A DNA stretch of 64,000 bases from Irpex lacteus (taxonomy: Eukaryota; Basidiomycota; Agaricomycetes; Polyporales; Irpicaceae): the NCBI GenBank assembly GCA_001986395.2, contig MQVO02000004.1, forward strand, positions 1,364,001-1,428,000. Direction: 5' to 3'. A program made the position numbers and the translations under genes. The notes beneath the pieces were generated by a model. That model was not told the DNA's origin, made no database searches, and saw only the letters and a program-made list of their open reading frames with translations. This document shows positions 33,732 through 46,850 of this stretch, one piece after another (the first letter of the stretch is position 1; each line of letters opens with the position of its first letter).

Positions 33732-36700
33732 ATGGACCCTATCGCGAGCAGAGAGAATCTCTTCTCTCGAGGACCACCCTCACCGCCCACTCCTCATCAA
33801 CCTTTGCAAGTCAGTCCTCCGCCTCAGCAGCCGGAACAGCAGCCCGCTGCACCACCATCTCACCACGACTCAAACACGACGGCGACCAATGTTCTTGACT
33901 CCCTGTTCCACAATCTTACCGCGCCAGCGCATCCTCAAGTGAGCCCGCAGCCTCCTGCGGCAATCCCAAACACATTTTCCGCCCCCGAGAACGCGCCTCA
34001 TTCTGGTCCTGCAACTCCAGCTTCTGTGAACGCTGGTTCTATCTCTTCTGGTCATTCGGGCCCAAGCCACGCCACTGCGGACAGGCAGAACGCGTTATTA
34101 TCTTTATTAGGTGCAGTCAGCTCTCCAGCAGCGTCCACCACTAGCATAACCACACAATCGATGACGGGCAACGTTCCGCAACAAGTACCGACTCCTCCGG
34201 GGTCTGCACCGAGGGTTCCAGCCCACAGTGCCCACAACACTCACAACAGCGAGTCGCAGGGAAAGTTTTTGCTTGAGCAGTTGATGTCTGGGTGAGTGAT
34301 GCTCGCTTGATTGGAGATCTTTCCCCAATCCATGCAGTTTGCCATGTATGGATCGTGTTAATAAATTATATATTCTGCAGCGCCAAGTTCGGCAACGAGC
34401 CCCAACCATCTGTGTATGGTGTTCCATCCGTCGGTTCTGTAGGGTCTGGAGGGCCCTCGCCGACCTATCTACCTTCTCATGTCGATCCTGAATCGCAGCA
34501 ACCAGCCGAGTATTACGGAGACAACACCTTTACGCCCGCAGATACCACACCGGCTGCCGAGACTCCTCAACAGCAACAACAGCCGCATCCTCCTTCGCCT
34601 GGACGGAGGTCGATGTTCGATTTCGTTTCTCCATTCGACGCCCTTTCTGGCTCTCCATCTTCTCAGCAGGCAAAGAGGAAGCCAGTTCCGCCTCAACCTT
34701 CCAGCGCTCCGAGCACGAGTGATGACGTATCCTCGTGGACAGCAGTTTCGATGGATCCGAAGCGCAAGTCCGTTGAGAACCTCATGGATCAGCTTACTAG
34801 GGGACAGGGGCCTCTGCCTCCGCCCGCCCAGTCGGTGACCGCCCAATTCGATCCGTATGCTCCGCAGGAGGATATCGCTCCTCATGCTGAACCAGCTCGC
34901 TCTCGCCCTCTTCCACCACAACCAACTCAGCACCAGGGCGGATCCTCTCCTCGTGCTTCGCCACCGAAACCAGTTATGCAGGCTCGTCAGCAGAGGCGGT
35001 CTGCGGATTCGCCAATCGGGCCTGCTGGTCTGAACAACTATCAGTCTGTACCGAAAGACAACGGACAACCTATCCAGTTCCCTCGCGTAAAGAACCAACC
35101 ACCGAAGGGGAAGACCAGCCCCAGGTACGTTCAATTAAACTGGCATTCCCATTATACATATTTCTAATATTCTTTCGTAGCGTTGCACAGCAGACCATTG
35201 TCTTTGACGTCTCTCAACCACTCGACGAGGTCCAGGCACCCCATGACGCCGTCAAGTCGACGGCGATTGCCTTGGTTAAGGTTGATTCCACCTTCTTGCC
35301 AGGCAGCACTATCGGAGCTACACACTGGGTGGCGTATGGAATGTCGAAAGGTGTGTGACGAACATCTATATTTCCTTGTTGTAACTCATAAGGCATTTAT
35401 AGGTCGTGTCAGGGTCATCTCTCGCTCCAGCGGGGACCGTACTCTGCTTCAGCTTCCACCTTTGTTCCCTACTTCCGTCACTGTTAGCGATATGTCTGTC
35501 TCCGGCAACCGGTTGGCTGGCGTGACCTCTGACGGTGGTCTCGTCGTCTGGGAGCTTCCTGAAGTTATCAGGGATGATGTCGCGTGCGTATTAGTAATAT
35601 TATGTCTATGCGTTGTAGCTGACCCTTTCACCAGAGGAAGGATCGTTCTGTGTGTTCTCCCTGCAAACGACACCGATCCTCTGCATGCCGTCAAATGGCA
35701 TCCTCATGAACCGGACTACGTCGCGGTCGCTTCTGAGAGGAATGTTTACCTCGTCAACATCTCCGATGCGCTGCAAGTCTTCGGTGGCGAGCCCATCGCA
35801 CAATCAGAACTTCAACGAGTTGGACAGTTGTTCACTGTACCATCGGTGTGTAGTCTGGAAATTCTTGCATACAACGTATCTGATCTCCTTTTCTAGCCAA
35901 TAATCGCATTCGACTTCGATATACCACGTTCAGCGCTCGCAACAATTTCTGAGGACTCCACGCTGACGATGTGGAACATCCGAGATAAGCTACCATTCTG
36001 GTCTCACCGCATTCGGGGAGACGACCTGCCATCGTCCTTGACATTCGTCGACAACGGCGTCGTGGTTGGACGCAGGAATGGTACCGTGTTCCAGCTGTTG
36101 AACGTGATGGGCAGGAACGTGCTGTCTACCATCAAGTTCGTCAACGGTGTCCAGGATGACCCTGACATGTTCGGTCACGTCAATTACGATGCTAGGATTC
36201 AGACTCTCTGGATTGCCAACAATCGTCGCGAGAGTATGATCGCCTTCAGGCTCAACTTCGAAACTTCGGCGCCCTCGCCGAATGGTGACGAAGTTCGTGG
36301 ACCTTACTTCGACCAAGTCGTGGAGTTCACCGGCCCCAAGCCCACGATCCACTTCGTCATCCTTACTGCTCATGCCGATCCTCACGGCGTAGAAGCTCAG
36401 GCAGCTTGCGTTGCAGCCAAAGTTCCTCCTGGCGAACTGGCCTTGGTCGCCTTCGCTGTGCACTCTAGTGGTGTTGATCAGATTCTTATTCGCAAGGAGT
36501 GGTTCACGTCTGCTCTGGCTAGCACCCCTGAGAAGCTGCCACTGTACTTCCCACAGGCTCCTCATCATGAGCCCAAGGGTCCCCGCCAGCCTCAGTACTA
36601 CGCACCTCCCCCGCAACATCAGCTTCCTCCGCCCGCTCCTGTGCAGGCTGCTCCTGTCAGAGCTAAGACTCCTCCCTCTGAGGACATTGAAGGTGCTGAC

Positions 36701-38517
36701 TCTCGTGAGGAAGGTCGCGGCCCCGAGCCAAAGGGACGTGGACCGAAGGGTAAGAACCCAGCGTGGAGGAATAACAACAACAACGAGGAGTCCAGTAGCG
36801 GACGCGACAATGCTAAGGGGAAGGCACCTGAGAATACTGGTTCTGATTCGCAGTTGGCGATCACGTTGACGAAGGAGATCAAGAAGGTTGAGGAAAACTT
36901 GCACACCAAGATAGGGCGAATGCTCGGCAAGGAGCTTGATAAGCAACGTGAGCACAATCTAACCAGGTGGTGTGCGTTAAGCAGTCTCACAGATCGTCAT
37001 CCAGAACAACGTCTCGAGGACGCTCGTGCGAATGAGCAGGCCGCTGATCTCTCTCGACAGGAGAAGATTCTCAAGCTTATTTCCACCGAGCTTACCAGGA
37101 ACACGACTCGAGTCGTGGAGGTCGCGGTGAAGTCTGAAGTCCAGAACTCTGTTCTTCCGGCTCTTGAGAACATCACGAAGAACGAGGTCAAGGCAGCGTT
37201 GAACAACCAGATTTCGAAGGGTCTCGCCGACTCGATGAAACAGGTAAGTCATGTTTGGTCTCTATCACCTTCATCCCTCATAACCTTGACAGAATCTTCC
37301 CAACGAAATCGAGCGTCTGCTTCTGCGCCCCGACGTATCGAACCACATCGCTCGCACGTTCTCGTCAGCAGTGACACCGCTTGTTGAGAGACAGGTTAAG
37401 GATACGATCACGAATACCCTCATCCCTGCGTACACTCAGCAGTCATCGAACATGCACCAGGAGCTTTCTCGTGAGATTCATTCTGAAATTTTGAACCTCA
37501 AGAAGGAGGTCATCACATGGCAGAGCGAAGCGCTTCGCGGACAAGAGGTACGTCTATTGTCTTCGTGCCAGATACCATTCTGATCTATCCACAGAGCCTC
37601 ATCCGTGAGCTCGAGCAGTCTGTACGATTGCTCTCGGATCAGGTCAAGTATTTGACCATGAATGCGGGTGTGCTCGGCCAGCCTAGTCACCAGGCTTCGC
37701 GTAGCTCTCCGGTTCCCAATGCGAGCAATCAGCATCAAGGAAACTTGTCCCAGCTCCTCCGCCAGCCACATATTCCTCCTGTCACTCAGCAACAGCAGAA
37801 CTACGCTCCTCAGCACGGCCCTTACCCCACTCAGCAGCAACAACAACAGCAGCAAGGTCCTCCCGTTCATGGGCCATGGTTCGGCCCCAACATTGCTGCT
37901 CCTCAGGCTTCTCACCCTACTGCTCCTCCGCCCATCCCTTCTCAGTCTTCAGGGATCAACAACCTGAACCGCACGCCACCGTTGCTTCCTCAACAGCCCG
38001 AAGAGTGGGACGACACTTATCTCGCAGTGCTCGGTTCTCAGGACACTCGTCAGCTGCGCGAATTGCTTGCCCGCTCGAATCCTGACGCTATCATGCCCCT
38101 CAATGGTGGTGGACCTCTGTCTCAAGCTGTCGTTCTGACGCTGGTACATCGAGTAAGTGACCTCATGCGTGTGTACATATCTTGTGTACTGATAACATGT
38201 GTGTCAGCTCTCGGCCATGGTTGGTGAGACACCTCCCTCCGACGAATCGTTCAAGTCGACGCTTTGGTGGCTTCAACGCGCATCGACGACGCTCAACACT
38301 AGTGTAAGTTTTGATTATACACCACACTTGACCGACTTGGCTGACCCTCGCATAGGATCCCCTGATTTCTCCCTATGTTTCTCGCGTCATGCCAAGTGTC
38401 CAACAGATGCTGAATACTACCAAGCAAAGAATCGCAATCCTCCCCGGCAACCCTCTACTCGATACCGCCCGTACCATTTCCGACGTCCAAGACATGCTTG
38501 CAAGGAAACCGATGTAA
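33732..38517 (+). CDS. EDC4: Enhancer of mRNA decapping 4 (EDC4/Ge-1/Pdc1-like)
   Basis: P-body scaffold that links the decapping enzyme Dcp2 with activators. The N-terminus (MDPIASRENLFSRGPPSPPT) and the next 450 residues are Pro/Ser/Gln-rich and disordered. A WD40-like domain runs from about 35180 to 36530: STAIALVKVDSTFLPGST, VSDMSVSGNRLAGVTSDGGL, VKWHPHEPDYVAVASERNVY and LTMWNIRDKLPFWSHRIRGD. A second disordered basic/Gln region follows. Then a coiled coil (VITWQSEALRGQESLIRELE, SVRLLSDQVKYLTMN) and a C-terminal helical domain (EEWDDTYLAVLGSQDTRQLR, NPDAIMPLNGGGPLSQAVVL) ending DVQDMLARKPM. Domain order fits Ge-1. Exon junctions near 34292/34381 and 35125/35181 are well supported. About 1,350 residues. 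Confidence 0.88.
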
Positions 38518-39306
38518 TCTTCTCTGGTTCGGGCCATGTTGGCCCAGCTCTCAGTTTCTGCCGGTCCTTGGGTTTGATTCGCTTCGTCTTTCGAACGTTT
38601 CGTATACGTCGACATCGATGCCTACCGCGTGGGCCATCGAGCTTTCGACGTCTTTTACGCGGGCTACTACCTGGCGTACGGAAATATCCCGCCAATTCCC
38701 CGACACGAAAACCGCCTCTTGCCCGACGGGTTACGGTGCTATGCGGTCACGACTGCTTATGACCTCTTCGCCCTCAGGGCATCAACCAAAAAAGACAATT
38801 CATCGCCTCAGAAAACCTACACAGCAATGTTCTCTCTATTGATAAAATCTCTAGTCTTGTTTTCTGATATCTCTTTATCGTTGCTATCTCAGTATACCAC
38901 CACCGCAATCAATTTCCCACCACTGTAGCCCAATCCCCGTTATTTCTTACGTACCCGACGACTCTTGACGACTCGCACGCTTTTCGATCCATCCACGCTC
39001 GTTCTTGGTGCTCTATTCTTCACGGCTGCTTGTAGCTAGATGCTCTACTTACGCATTGTTTCTTCTACCTTACTTTTTTGCAATATCGAGCTCCTGCTTA
39101 GTTTTGGCAGCGTCAATAAGAAAAGGCAGTGGCCACAGCGTCCATCGTGGGGTTTGTGGCGTTAAAGTTCGGCCTGATCTGGTAGGTGGTAGTTTACATC
39201 AATACGTTGATGACGAGTTCGGCTCCGACATGGTCTATCTACTTCTTATTCAGCACCAGTCAATGGCTTCTCACCGAAACTTGAACAAGGACCATCAACT
39301 TGAAGA
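38518..39306. other. Intergenic, EDC4 3' end to WD40 gene
   Basis: About 790 bases, pyrimidine-rich, with no supported gene. Probably the EDC4 3' UTR and the promoter of the next gene. Confidence 0.5.
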
Positions 39307-40926
39307 ATGCAGACAACTGACAAGCGTAACTTTCTGCGTGCAGAAGCCGAGCTTGTGCTAGAGGATGTACGTGATTCAACATCATCTGCATAATGGTTGG
39401 TACTCGTCCAGGACACTTAATATGTGGCGTACCACAGGCTCGGAAGTCTAAAGCGGAACGAACGAAAGATCTAGGATCTCCCATCACACTTCCTGGACTT
39501 GCACTGGATCTGCATATTCAAGACAAATATGCATGGGTAGCGGAAAACACTAGTGTCATCCGTAAGGTAGACCTTGAGGTAAGTCCTATGTCTTAGCGAG
39601 TCATATTTGTGTGTGACAATGAACAGATTTCTGTCTAGACTGGGAAGACTGCCCAGCTCTTTAAGAGCCACACGGCCCCCGTCACTTCACTTGCCTTCTA
39701 CGACAGAGTAGAAGAGTCGGGCGTTCGTAAATTCGTGATCAGTGGTTCTTGGGATAAGACGATCAAAGTATGGGACATCGAGGTATGTAGCTTTCACAGC
39801 TTAACCTTATCTTGTTCAAGCACCTCACTGAAGCCATTCAAGGCGAAGAAAGTGTACTCATCAACAGACGGACACGCAGACTTCATCAAAGCATTGCTGG
39901 TGATTCCCTCATTGAACCTTCTTGTGTCAAGTAGTTCCGACAAGATCGTCAGATTTTGGTAAGCATGTCACTAAACTCGGTATAAGATGTAATAATCGAT
40001 CACAATACAGGGACTTATCCTCCCTTGAGGAAGGAAAACCGTTAAAATCGTCTGGTACCATATCTGCCCACACGCGCCCTGTAGAATCTCTCGCTGCCAG
40101 GGCTTCGTCAGAAACCTCAGCTGTATTGTATACAGGAGATACGATGGGTATTATCAAAGTGTGGCAGCTCGATAAAGAAGAAGGACCTTCATTACGGTGG
40201 CGAACTACGCAAAAGGCTGACCTGAAGGATCACAGGACGAAGATTCACGAGATACTGTATGGCAACGGGCAACTTTGGTCCGGTTGGTGTTACTCTCTTA
40301 CTCTGTTCATTGATCGTGTGTTTATTCTAATTCGGGATTCATTCCTCTTTATAGCCTCAGCGGATGAGACTGTTCAAGTTCACGATGATCCGCCTATTGA
40401 GCGTCCCACTGGCGAAAAGCCCCCTGTGCCCATCACTCATCCTACCGCCGTTCGCTCTATTCTTCCACTGGCACTTACACGACTCGCGGAGCCATACTTA
40501 CTAACAGGCTCCGGGGACGTCATACGCGCATACGATGTTTCGTCTCCAGATGCACCTGAACTTCTTGGAGAGATGGATGCGCACTGGCATGATGTAACTG
40601 CACTGCGGTTATGGATGAGGAAGACCAAGGTTGATGGGGATGAGGGGAAGGTCAAGGTCGAGCCATGGATTGTGAGTGCGAGTTTGGACGGGACACTGAG
40701 GAAGTGGAAGCTGTTGGGTAAGCCGATTGTCATATGTCACAAGCGGCTTCACTGACACTACGTGAAAGACCTACTAAAACCACCACCGAAGCCCGTGGCA
40801 GAAGAAAAGCTGAAGCCAGTTGAGGTTAAGACTGCTCAAAAGCCTCAGAAACCAAAGACCGAGAATCCGTATAGCATATCAGAGGAGGAGGAAAGGGAGC
40901 TTGCTGAGTTGATGGACTCGGATTGA
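39307..40926 (+). CDS. WD40-repeat protein
   Basis: Beta-propeller scaffold protein with no certain orthologue. The start exon gives MQTTDKRNFLRAEAELVLED, spliced to ARKSKAERTKDLGSPITLPG. About six WD repeats follow: HIQDKYAWVAENTSVIRKVD, VISGSWDKTIKVWDIE, GHADFIKALLVIPSLNLLVS, SSSDKIVRFWDLSSLEEGKP, VLYTGDTMGIIKVWQLDKEE and IVSASLDGTLRKWKLL. The C-terminal tail is Lys/Pro-rich, then acidic (NPYSISEEEERELAELMDSD). That acidic end resembles ribosome-biogenesis or RNA-associated WD proteins, but this is a weak hint. Six or seven introns of 50-70 nt; about 440 residues. Confidence 0.8.
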
Positions 40927-41520
40927 AGATACCTTCCGATGCTCCTTTTGTGTCAAACTTGAGCTTTGTGTGGGAAGGAGTCTGCTTCAATTTATCTGCC
41001 ATGATATTATAGAGACCTGAAAGTATTTGAGCGGTGAGCGAAATCGTCAAGATTGCGACTTACAAACTCGGTTAGGAGTGATGCCAGGTTCGGTCGTAAA
41101 TTCGGGCTGACTTCGACAGCGGAGCCACTCGTCAGCCACTGCAGTGCAGATGATTATAGATAAATACCTAAGGCTTGGAGTGTTCTTCGGATACGCAGGA
41201 TGCATTGCCATCTAATCTCAGAGTCGTCTAGAAAAACGGCTATAGATGAATGTTCATGGGACCACGAGCCGTTGTTACAGGATTTATCATAAATAAGCAA
41301 CGGAATTCCAGACATAAATACAAGACTTTTATCACAGACGTCGATTCGTACTCCACATTCCGAATCAAAAATCTTGAAACCTTCACCGAAGAGGTAGGGG
41401 AACGGGCTCAAGCTCCTCAGCCTTTGCCCATACCCCTTCCTAAAGCTGTACCGCGAGCTTAGGTTAGACTGCACGTCCACTAGATTTCTGAGACGACGAA
41501 GCCTCAGTATTTGTTCGCTT
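40927..41520. other. Convergent 3' region, WD40 gene / DUF6533 gene
   Basis: No supported gene. A minus-strand frame (41154-41783) partly overlaps the last exon of the DUF6533 gene and shows no domain of its own. Confidence 0.5.
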
Positions 41521-43130
41521 CTAATGACAGAAGATAGGTACCAGTGACTGAAGGCCTGGGTTTCCCATGCCGTGCTGCATTCCGATAGTTGTGTCCAAGC
41601 TCTCACGGGTCGGTACTCTATCAGTGGCAGAGAAGTGGGTACCACCGATATCAGCTGGATCTTCATTGTCTCCATCTTCATCCACTGGCATCTCCTCGGC
41701 CTCGGTTCGCAATGGCTGACCGATGTTTCCGATAAAGCTTTGAAGACGGGCGGCCTGATCACCAGAAATCGAGGAACCTCCACTAGATTTGATCTGTCGT
41801 AAGTTGAGAATGAAGTGACATACTACCATTGGCGGTAATCTGCAGAGATGCTTCGTGATGGGTTTCCGGTGTCTAAAGGAAGGCACGTACATTATAAAGA
41901 AGGGTTGTACAATATCTAACGTCCATAGAGTAGGCTGAAAAGAGGTAATTTCATTTTCAAGCTGAAATATAACTCAAGAGGGTGACTTACGATGCTAAAC
42001 TCTAGTACGTCAAGGACGTTTAGAGTCAGAAGACCGCTGATTATCGCCATTCAACGAATGTCCTCAAGAATAGGGGTTAAGGGACTTAAAAACATACATG
42101 AAGTATATCGTGCCTATGAATTTTGGATGTCAGAAAATTACAACCGTTCACTGCAATAAGTGCAGCTAACGCACCATCTCGAAAGAGTATCGTCGCATAA
42201 GGAGCCCACAAGTTCAGCTGCAGCGCTTCTTTATACACATAAGCTGTCTTCATCCATGTGACCGCTAATACGAGTACGTCGCCCAGAATCACGGCGATAC
42301 GTGTGGTCAGTGTCACTGTTCAAGATTAAATATCAATCAGGACCTTGCTGTTCCGTAGTAATGTAACATACATCTATGGGCAAATATCAGTGATTGATGC
42401 TGTATGTATCTTCTAACAAACATACAAAAATTGGGTTTTGACCGATAACGCCGGGATTGAAGTACAGACGTCGGAATCTTCTACGATGAGCGTGATTGTA
42501 CAGATAAACTGTTTATTTGATACAAATTTAGTTACTAGTCATATTAGCATAAGAAAGCACTTGCCAAATTTGTAGCAACAGGCACAAGGTTCAATGCGAA
42601 GACCATGACGGCAGTAAGATATCGGCCGTCCGATAACGCGTATACTCGCAGCGCAGAGAATACTAGATCAAGAGTCGGTCAGTCTTTCGTCTCCTGCTAT
42701 GAAAAAAAGAAAACGATTACATGCAAAGCATAGAAACTGCATCAACATTACAGCAGTACTAAGGTATTGGCCCATCTTGCAGCTGTTCAAAGACCATTCG
42801 GTTTGATGCTTTCTGTGTTAACAGAGTTATTGAAATTGACAACATACCTCTGTGGTAACCAGAGCATTAAATTAATAAGCGATTCCCAGTCGTCAAGATA
42901 AACGTACCACAAGACTCGTGACTGGGACCAGGAATAAAATGCTATTCACAGCAGCGTTATAGCGGGTTAACGCGTACAGCCAGCTCATTACCGTCCACTT
43001 TCGGCTCCATATGACGTGCACTTCTTGACGTATGGTGATTATGCCGTCAAAAAGATACAGCACTATAAAAAGTGAAATTAGGACAGATGTTACTGCGTAG
43101 TCAAGAATGGATAATAGGGCATACCGTTGG
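41521..43130 (-). CDS. DUF6533-family multi-pass membrane protein
   Basis: Member of a large agaricomycete family of seven-helix membrane proteins of unknown role. The family signature reads YLFDGIITIRQEVHVIWSRK, followed by WTVMSWLYALTRYNAAVNSI and ILFLVPVTSLV. Later helices include ALRVYALSDGRYLTAVMVFA and TRIAVILGDVLVLAVTWMKT, with APYATILFRDGALAALIAVN. The end holds the usual FILNLRQI motif followed by an acidic cytosolic tail (ARLQSFIGNIGQPLRTEAEE) ending LVPIFCH. Many small introns, some frames only short between them. The first exon is not resolved: the frame opens before RYALLSILDYAVTSVLISLF but an in-frame stop lies just upstream, so a 5' exon is missing from this model. Confidence 0.75.
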
Positions 43131-44371
43131 CAGAAATGTTAAGATAATTGCCTATGATCCTGTGCAACGCCATAAATTAGCATGCGAATTCAAGATTTCG
43201 AGCCACAGGTTCACTCTTGGCCTAGTTTTGCCACAGATTCGGACGACATCTGGGCTCCCTGTCTTCGAGAAAACAGAAATTTTTAAGATAAGCGTAGGGG
43301 AGCAAATTAGTTATGAGACTGAAGAGAGGCGTCCACACCAGGAACCTCGCCAATTTACTCCACTTTATATACTCGAGACTTGCTAGCACCAGGAAACATG
43401 GACTCAGCGTTCGTTCTACCGTTAGCAACAATTTGTAAACGAATTGCCCAACTTCTATATAACGCTACACGTGTAGATGTTGTAGGTGACAGTAGTTTCC
43501 CAGAGTTTCCTGATGATCTAGAAATGAAACCGATGCGTTTTTTAGTGAGCAGGCACATCGGCGCTGCACTGCACTACTGTATACCGTGACCGAAGAGGCA
43601 AGTCCAGAATGAAGATCAAGGCCGATACGTCCGTGTTGACTGGCGAGATGTCGGTTTCACTGGCAGCAAATGATGATAGCCTGTTTGAGTTATTGTAGCA
43701 GTTGACGACGCACTAAATTTATTAGAAGAACTGTCAGTTACGGTGGAACAGCAATATTTGGAAGACGACACACCGATCTTTCTCGCACTACGGCAATATC
43801 GGCAATAGAAGCGGACAAAGGCCGTTGACAGATCTAAAAACGGGCAGAGATGGTCGTTGGCTCGCGAAGATTGAGTTAGTTCACTTTTGCCTTTGAGAGA
43901 TTAAGACACAGAGGGGAACTTGAACTAGTACTATCAGCACTTAGTTTTCGACCTGGCGACTGAGACCCACCTAGTATGCGCTATCTATCACAGCTATAGC
44001 ACAACTAACCAACATTACATGACCTGCTCGGGTACACGACGTTCAGTTCGTATCGTAAAAGTTTCATCGTATCATCTTCCGACTTCAAGTTGGTTGCAGC
44101 CACAAATGAGTTGAAACCTTATCACCACATACCTCAAGGTCACTCTTCTCTGTCCGACCGTAGCATTGTTCAGTCTCCTAAGCCAAATGAGACAGCAACA
44201 AGTATTCATACCTCAACTTCGCTGTCTGACGCGTTCTTGCGACTACGGTTGCAACTTGAAAGTCAAAAATTTCCAAATTGGGACTCGCATCTCAGGAGAA
44301 TCTGAGCGCTTATTCGAATTACTTTTACATCTTCCTCCTCTCACCCAACATCTGTTTCGACGCACATTGAC
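43131..44371. other. Intergenic before SSF1
   Basis: About 1.2 kb. It should include the unresolved 5' exon of the DUF6533 gene and the SSF1 promoter. No other feature is seen. Confidence 0.4.
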
Positions 44372-45922
44372 ATGGCTCGTAAACGAAAAAACCGCACGCA
44401 TCTCAAAGGCGGCGCTGCCTCTGCGCCAGGCACCCAAGAAGGCGTCCCCAAGTCGTTCGTAATCAAGCACGGACAGGTGGGCACGTCCTTGACCCAGCTC
44501 GTGCGAGATGTGCGCAAGGTCATGGAGCCCAACACTGCCAGTCGGCTTAGGGTCAGTATTTTTATTTTCGTTATTCCCGGGACATAGTATGAGAATGTCC
44601 TGGGGAAGCGTAACATGTTGGCTCACTCGTTTTCTTTGCAAGTGAAGGAACGGGCCCGGAACAAGCTGAAAGATTTCATGACTATGGCCCCCGCCCTTGG
44701 CGTTACCCATCTCCTTGCGTTCACACTTACGGACCGTGCGCCATCGTTGCGGATTGTTAGGCTCAGTGCGGGCCCGACGTTGAGTTTTAGGGTGGAGCGG
44801 TATAGTTTGTTGAAGGACGTGCAAAAGGCGAGTCGAAGGGCGAAGAAACTGGGCACGGTGGAGTATCTGAGTCCTCCCTTGGTGTGTATCGTTCTTACTC
44901 TGAAATACTACCGTAACTGACTGTACCTACCATCCTTAGCTTGTTCTCGCATCCTTCCCCGCCGCAGGCCCAACAACACCCCCACACCTCACCCTTCTCA
45001 TGAAAACCTTCCAAACGCTCTTCCCCCCTCTCTCCCCCAAAACGCTCTCCCTCTCTTCCGCTCGTCGTGTCGTCCTCGTATCATACAACGCCGACCGCGG
45101 AACGGTCGACTTCCGGCACTACCTCATCACCGTCAAACCCTACGGCGTATCCAAACGCGTGCGCAAAGTCCTTGAAGGCGCCACGGCCAAGCCCTCTACC
45201 TCAGGCTCGCACGGGTTCCTAGACCTGGGCAACGAAAAAGACGTCGCTGACTTCCTTCTGCGCAAGAAGGGGGAGCCAGTGCCGAGCAGTGATGGGTATG
45301 AGAGCGCCGCGTCAAGTGCGTCGAGTGTGGGCGGAGACGATGTGGACGCGATTTCATTGGCAGACGACTATGTGGGCCGTAATAATAAGAAGGGGCAGAA
45401 GAGCGCTGTGCGGTTGGACGAGATTGGACCGAGGATGGAGTTGAGGTTGATCAAGATCGTCGAGGGCGTGCCGGGTAAGGAGGGAAGTGTGATTTATCAC
45501 GAGTTTGGTGAGTTGTCAAAGTCGTGTGAGAGTGTGAAGTGTTTACTGATGGCTTTTGTGTGCCAATAGTTAAGAAGACGAAGGCGGAGGTGGCGGCGCA
45601 GAAGGCCGACATTGCTGCCAAGGAGAAGTTGAGGAAGGCCAGGAGGGAAGAGCAAGAGAGGAATGTTGCCAGGAAGAAAAAGGAGACTGGAAAGGCGGGA
45701 GATGAGGACGAAAATGAAGACGAAGACGAAGAGATGGACGATGTAGACGGCGAGGAACAAGATGAAGAAGGGTTTGAGGAGGGTGAGTGGGATGACGAGG
45801 AAGAAGTCAGCGAGGGCGAAGGCGAGGAGGATTCAGACGAAGATGCCGCGGCTGAGAGCAGCGAGGACGAAGAGGTGCAGCGACCCCCGCCCAAAAAAGC
45901 CAAGTTGAAAGGCAAACGGTAG
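44372..45922 (+). CDS. SSF1: Brix-domain ribosome biogenesis protein SSF1/Peter Pan
   Basis: Nucleolar factor for 60S subunit maturation that binds 27S pre-rRNA. Starts MARKRKNRTHLKGGAASAPG, then PKSFVIKHGQVGTSLTQLVR and KVMEPNTASRLR. The Brix domain continues with NKLKDFMTMAPALGVTHLLA, PSLRIVRLSAGPTLSFRVER, YSLLKDVQKASRR and FRHYLITVKPYGVSKRVRKV. GPRMELRLIKIVEGVPGKEG and VIYHEF close the domain. The C-terminus is a coiled, highly acidic tail (long Glu/Asp runs) ending PPPKKAKLKGKR. Four exons. Length near 430 residues and motif order fit the family well. Confidence 0.95.
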
Positions 45923-46028
45923 TAGTTCACATTATAGATGTAGCGGTAGGTTTTACGAGAGTAGTGCTGTATGTAGCCGTGGCGATCTATATTACGCTTT
46001 GCATACTGTACGTGATTAAATAATGCGA

Positions 46029-46850
46029 TCATGACGAGCTAGAAGGTGCGGGTTTGGACGGGGAAGAGGTATTCCATAGATCTCCGACCCAACGGTTTAA
46101 GAAGTGAGTTGTTCGTAGTCGAAGTCCTTCCCAGTTGTCGATGGCAGGGCGGACATCGAGGTAGAAGGAGAGGTTGTTGGCGGAGGGACCTTGGCTGTGT
46201 CCGGTGTAGAAGTCGATGACATATCTCAAACGAGTTCCACAGCGGTCGACGACCCAGTCGTGTCGGTCAAATGGCGCAGAATACCTACATATGCATGAGA
46301 ACGACTTCGCCGACAACGAAAACATGAACACTCACCCAAGGAGCATTTTCCACCTCGCCTTGGGAGTCCTATCCTGCGGCCTGCCCTTGAAGCTAACTAA
46401 CTTGACACCTCCACACTTTTCCCCACCCTGACCCGTCTCCCACTTCATCAACTCTGCCCATGCACGCTCGTTTACGGCGTTATGTATGGGGACGATGACT
46501 TGCATGTCTGGAGCGTGCGGGTTGTGTTTCTTGCGTTCCATGGCGGCATAGAACTGTGCTTGGGAGGGATAGACCCAGTTCGAGCCGTCTGTGCGTGGTA
46601 TTGAGGAGATTTCTCGGTCAGTTGGTAGACGAGAGTTTGTGGGTGTTGTGATTGTGGATGAGCTGGAATGGGCGGGAGTGGATGCGTCTTTCGAGGAGAA
46701 CCAGGAGGTCCATGACGAACGAGTATCATGGTCTACGGGACATTTCTCGGCAGAGGGAGCTACGTGGTCGACAGGACATGATGCCTGTGGTTTTGAGGAC
46801 GATGCGGCAAACGCTGCATGGTCTACGGGACACTTGTCTTCACTGGCCAT
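46029..46850 (-). CDS. CYC3: Holocytochrome c synthase (cytochrome c heme lyase)
   Basis: Mitochondrial intermembrane-space enzyme that attaches heme to apocytochrome c through thioether bonds. Two exons: 46850-46336 and 46284-46029. The N-terminus carries three CPVDH heme-binding motifs (CPVDHAAF, CPVDHVAP, CPVDHDTR). The catalytic domain shows NWVYPSQAQFYAAMERKKHN, VPIHNAVNERAWAELMKWE, GRPQDRTPKARWKMLLG, YSAPFDRHDWVVDRCGTRLR and YVIDFYTGHS. His in VPIHNAVNE is the expected heme-ligating histidine. The tail is Ser/Pro-rich. About 256 residues, normal for the family. I chose the Met before ASEDKCPVDH; an in-frame Met seven codons upstream is also possible. It converges on SSF1. Confidence 0.94.

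Noticed and set aside
34469..35134. 221-residue minus-strand frame inside EDC4
   Set aside because: It is antisense to a proline- and serine-rich coding exon, which often leaves long Arg/Leu-rich shadow frames.
38629..38928. 99-codon frame after the EDC4 stop
   Set aside because: No domain and no splice connection to EDC4; it lies in the likely 3' UTR.
45451..46032. 193-residue minus-strand Ser-rich frame
   Set aside because: It is the reverse of the acidic Glu/Asp tail of SSF1, whose GAR codons read as Ser runs backwards.
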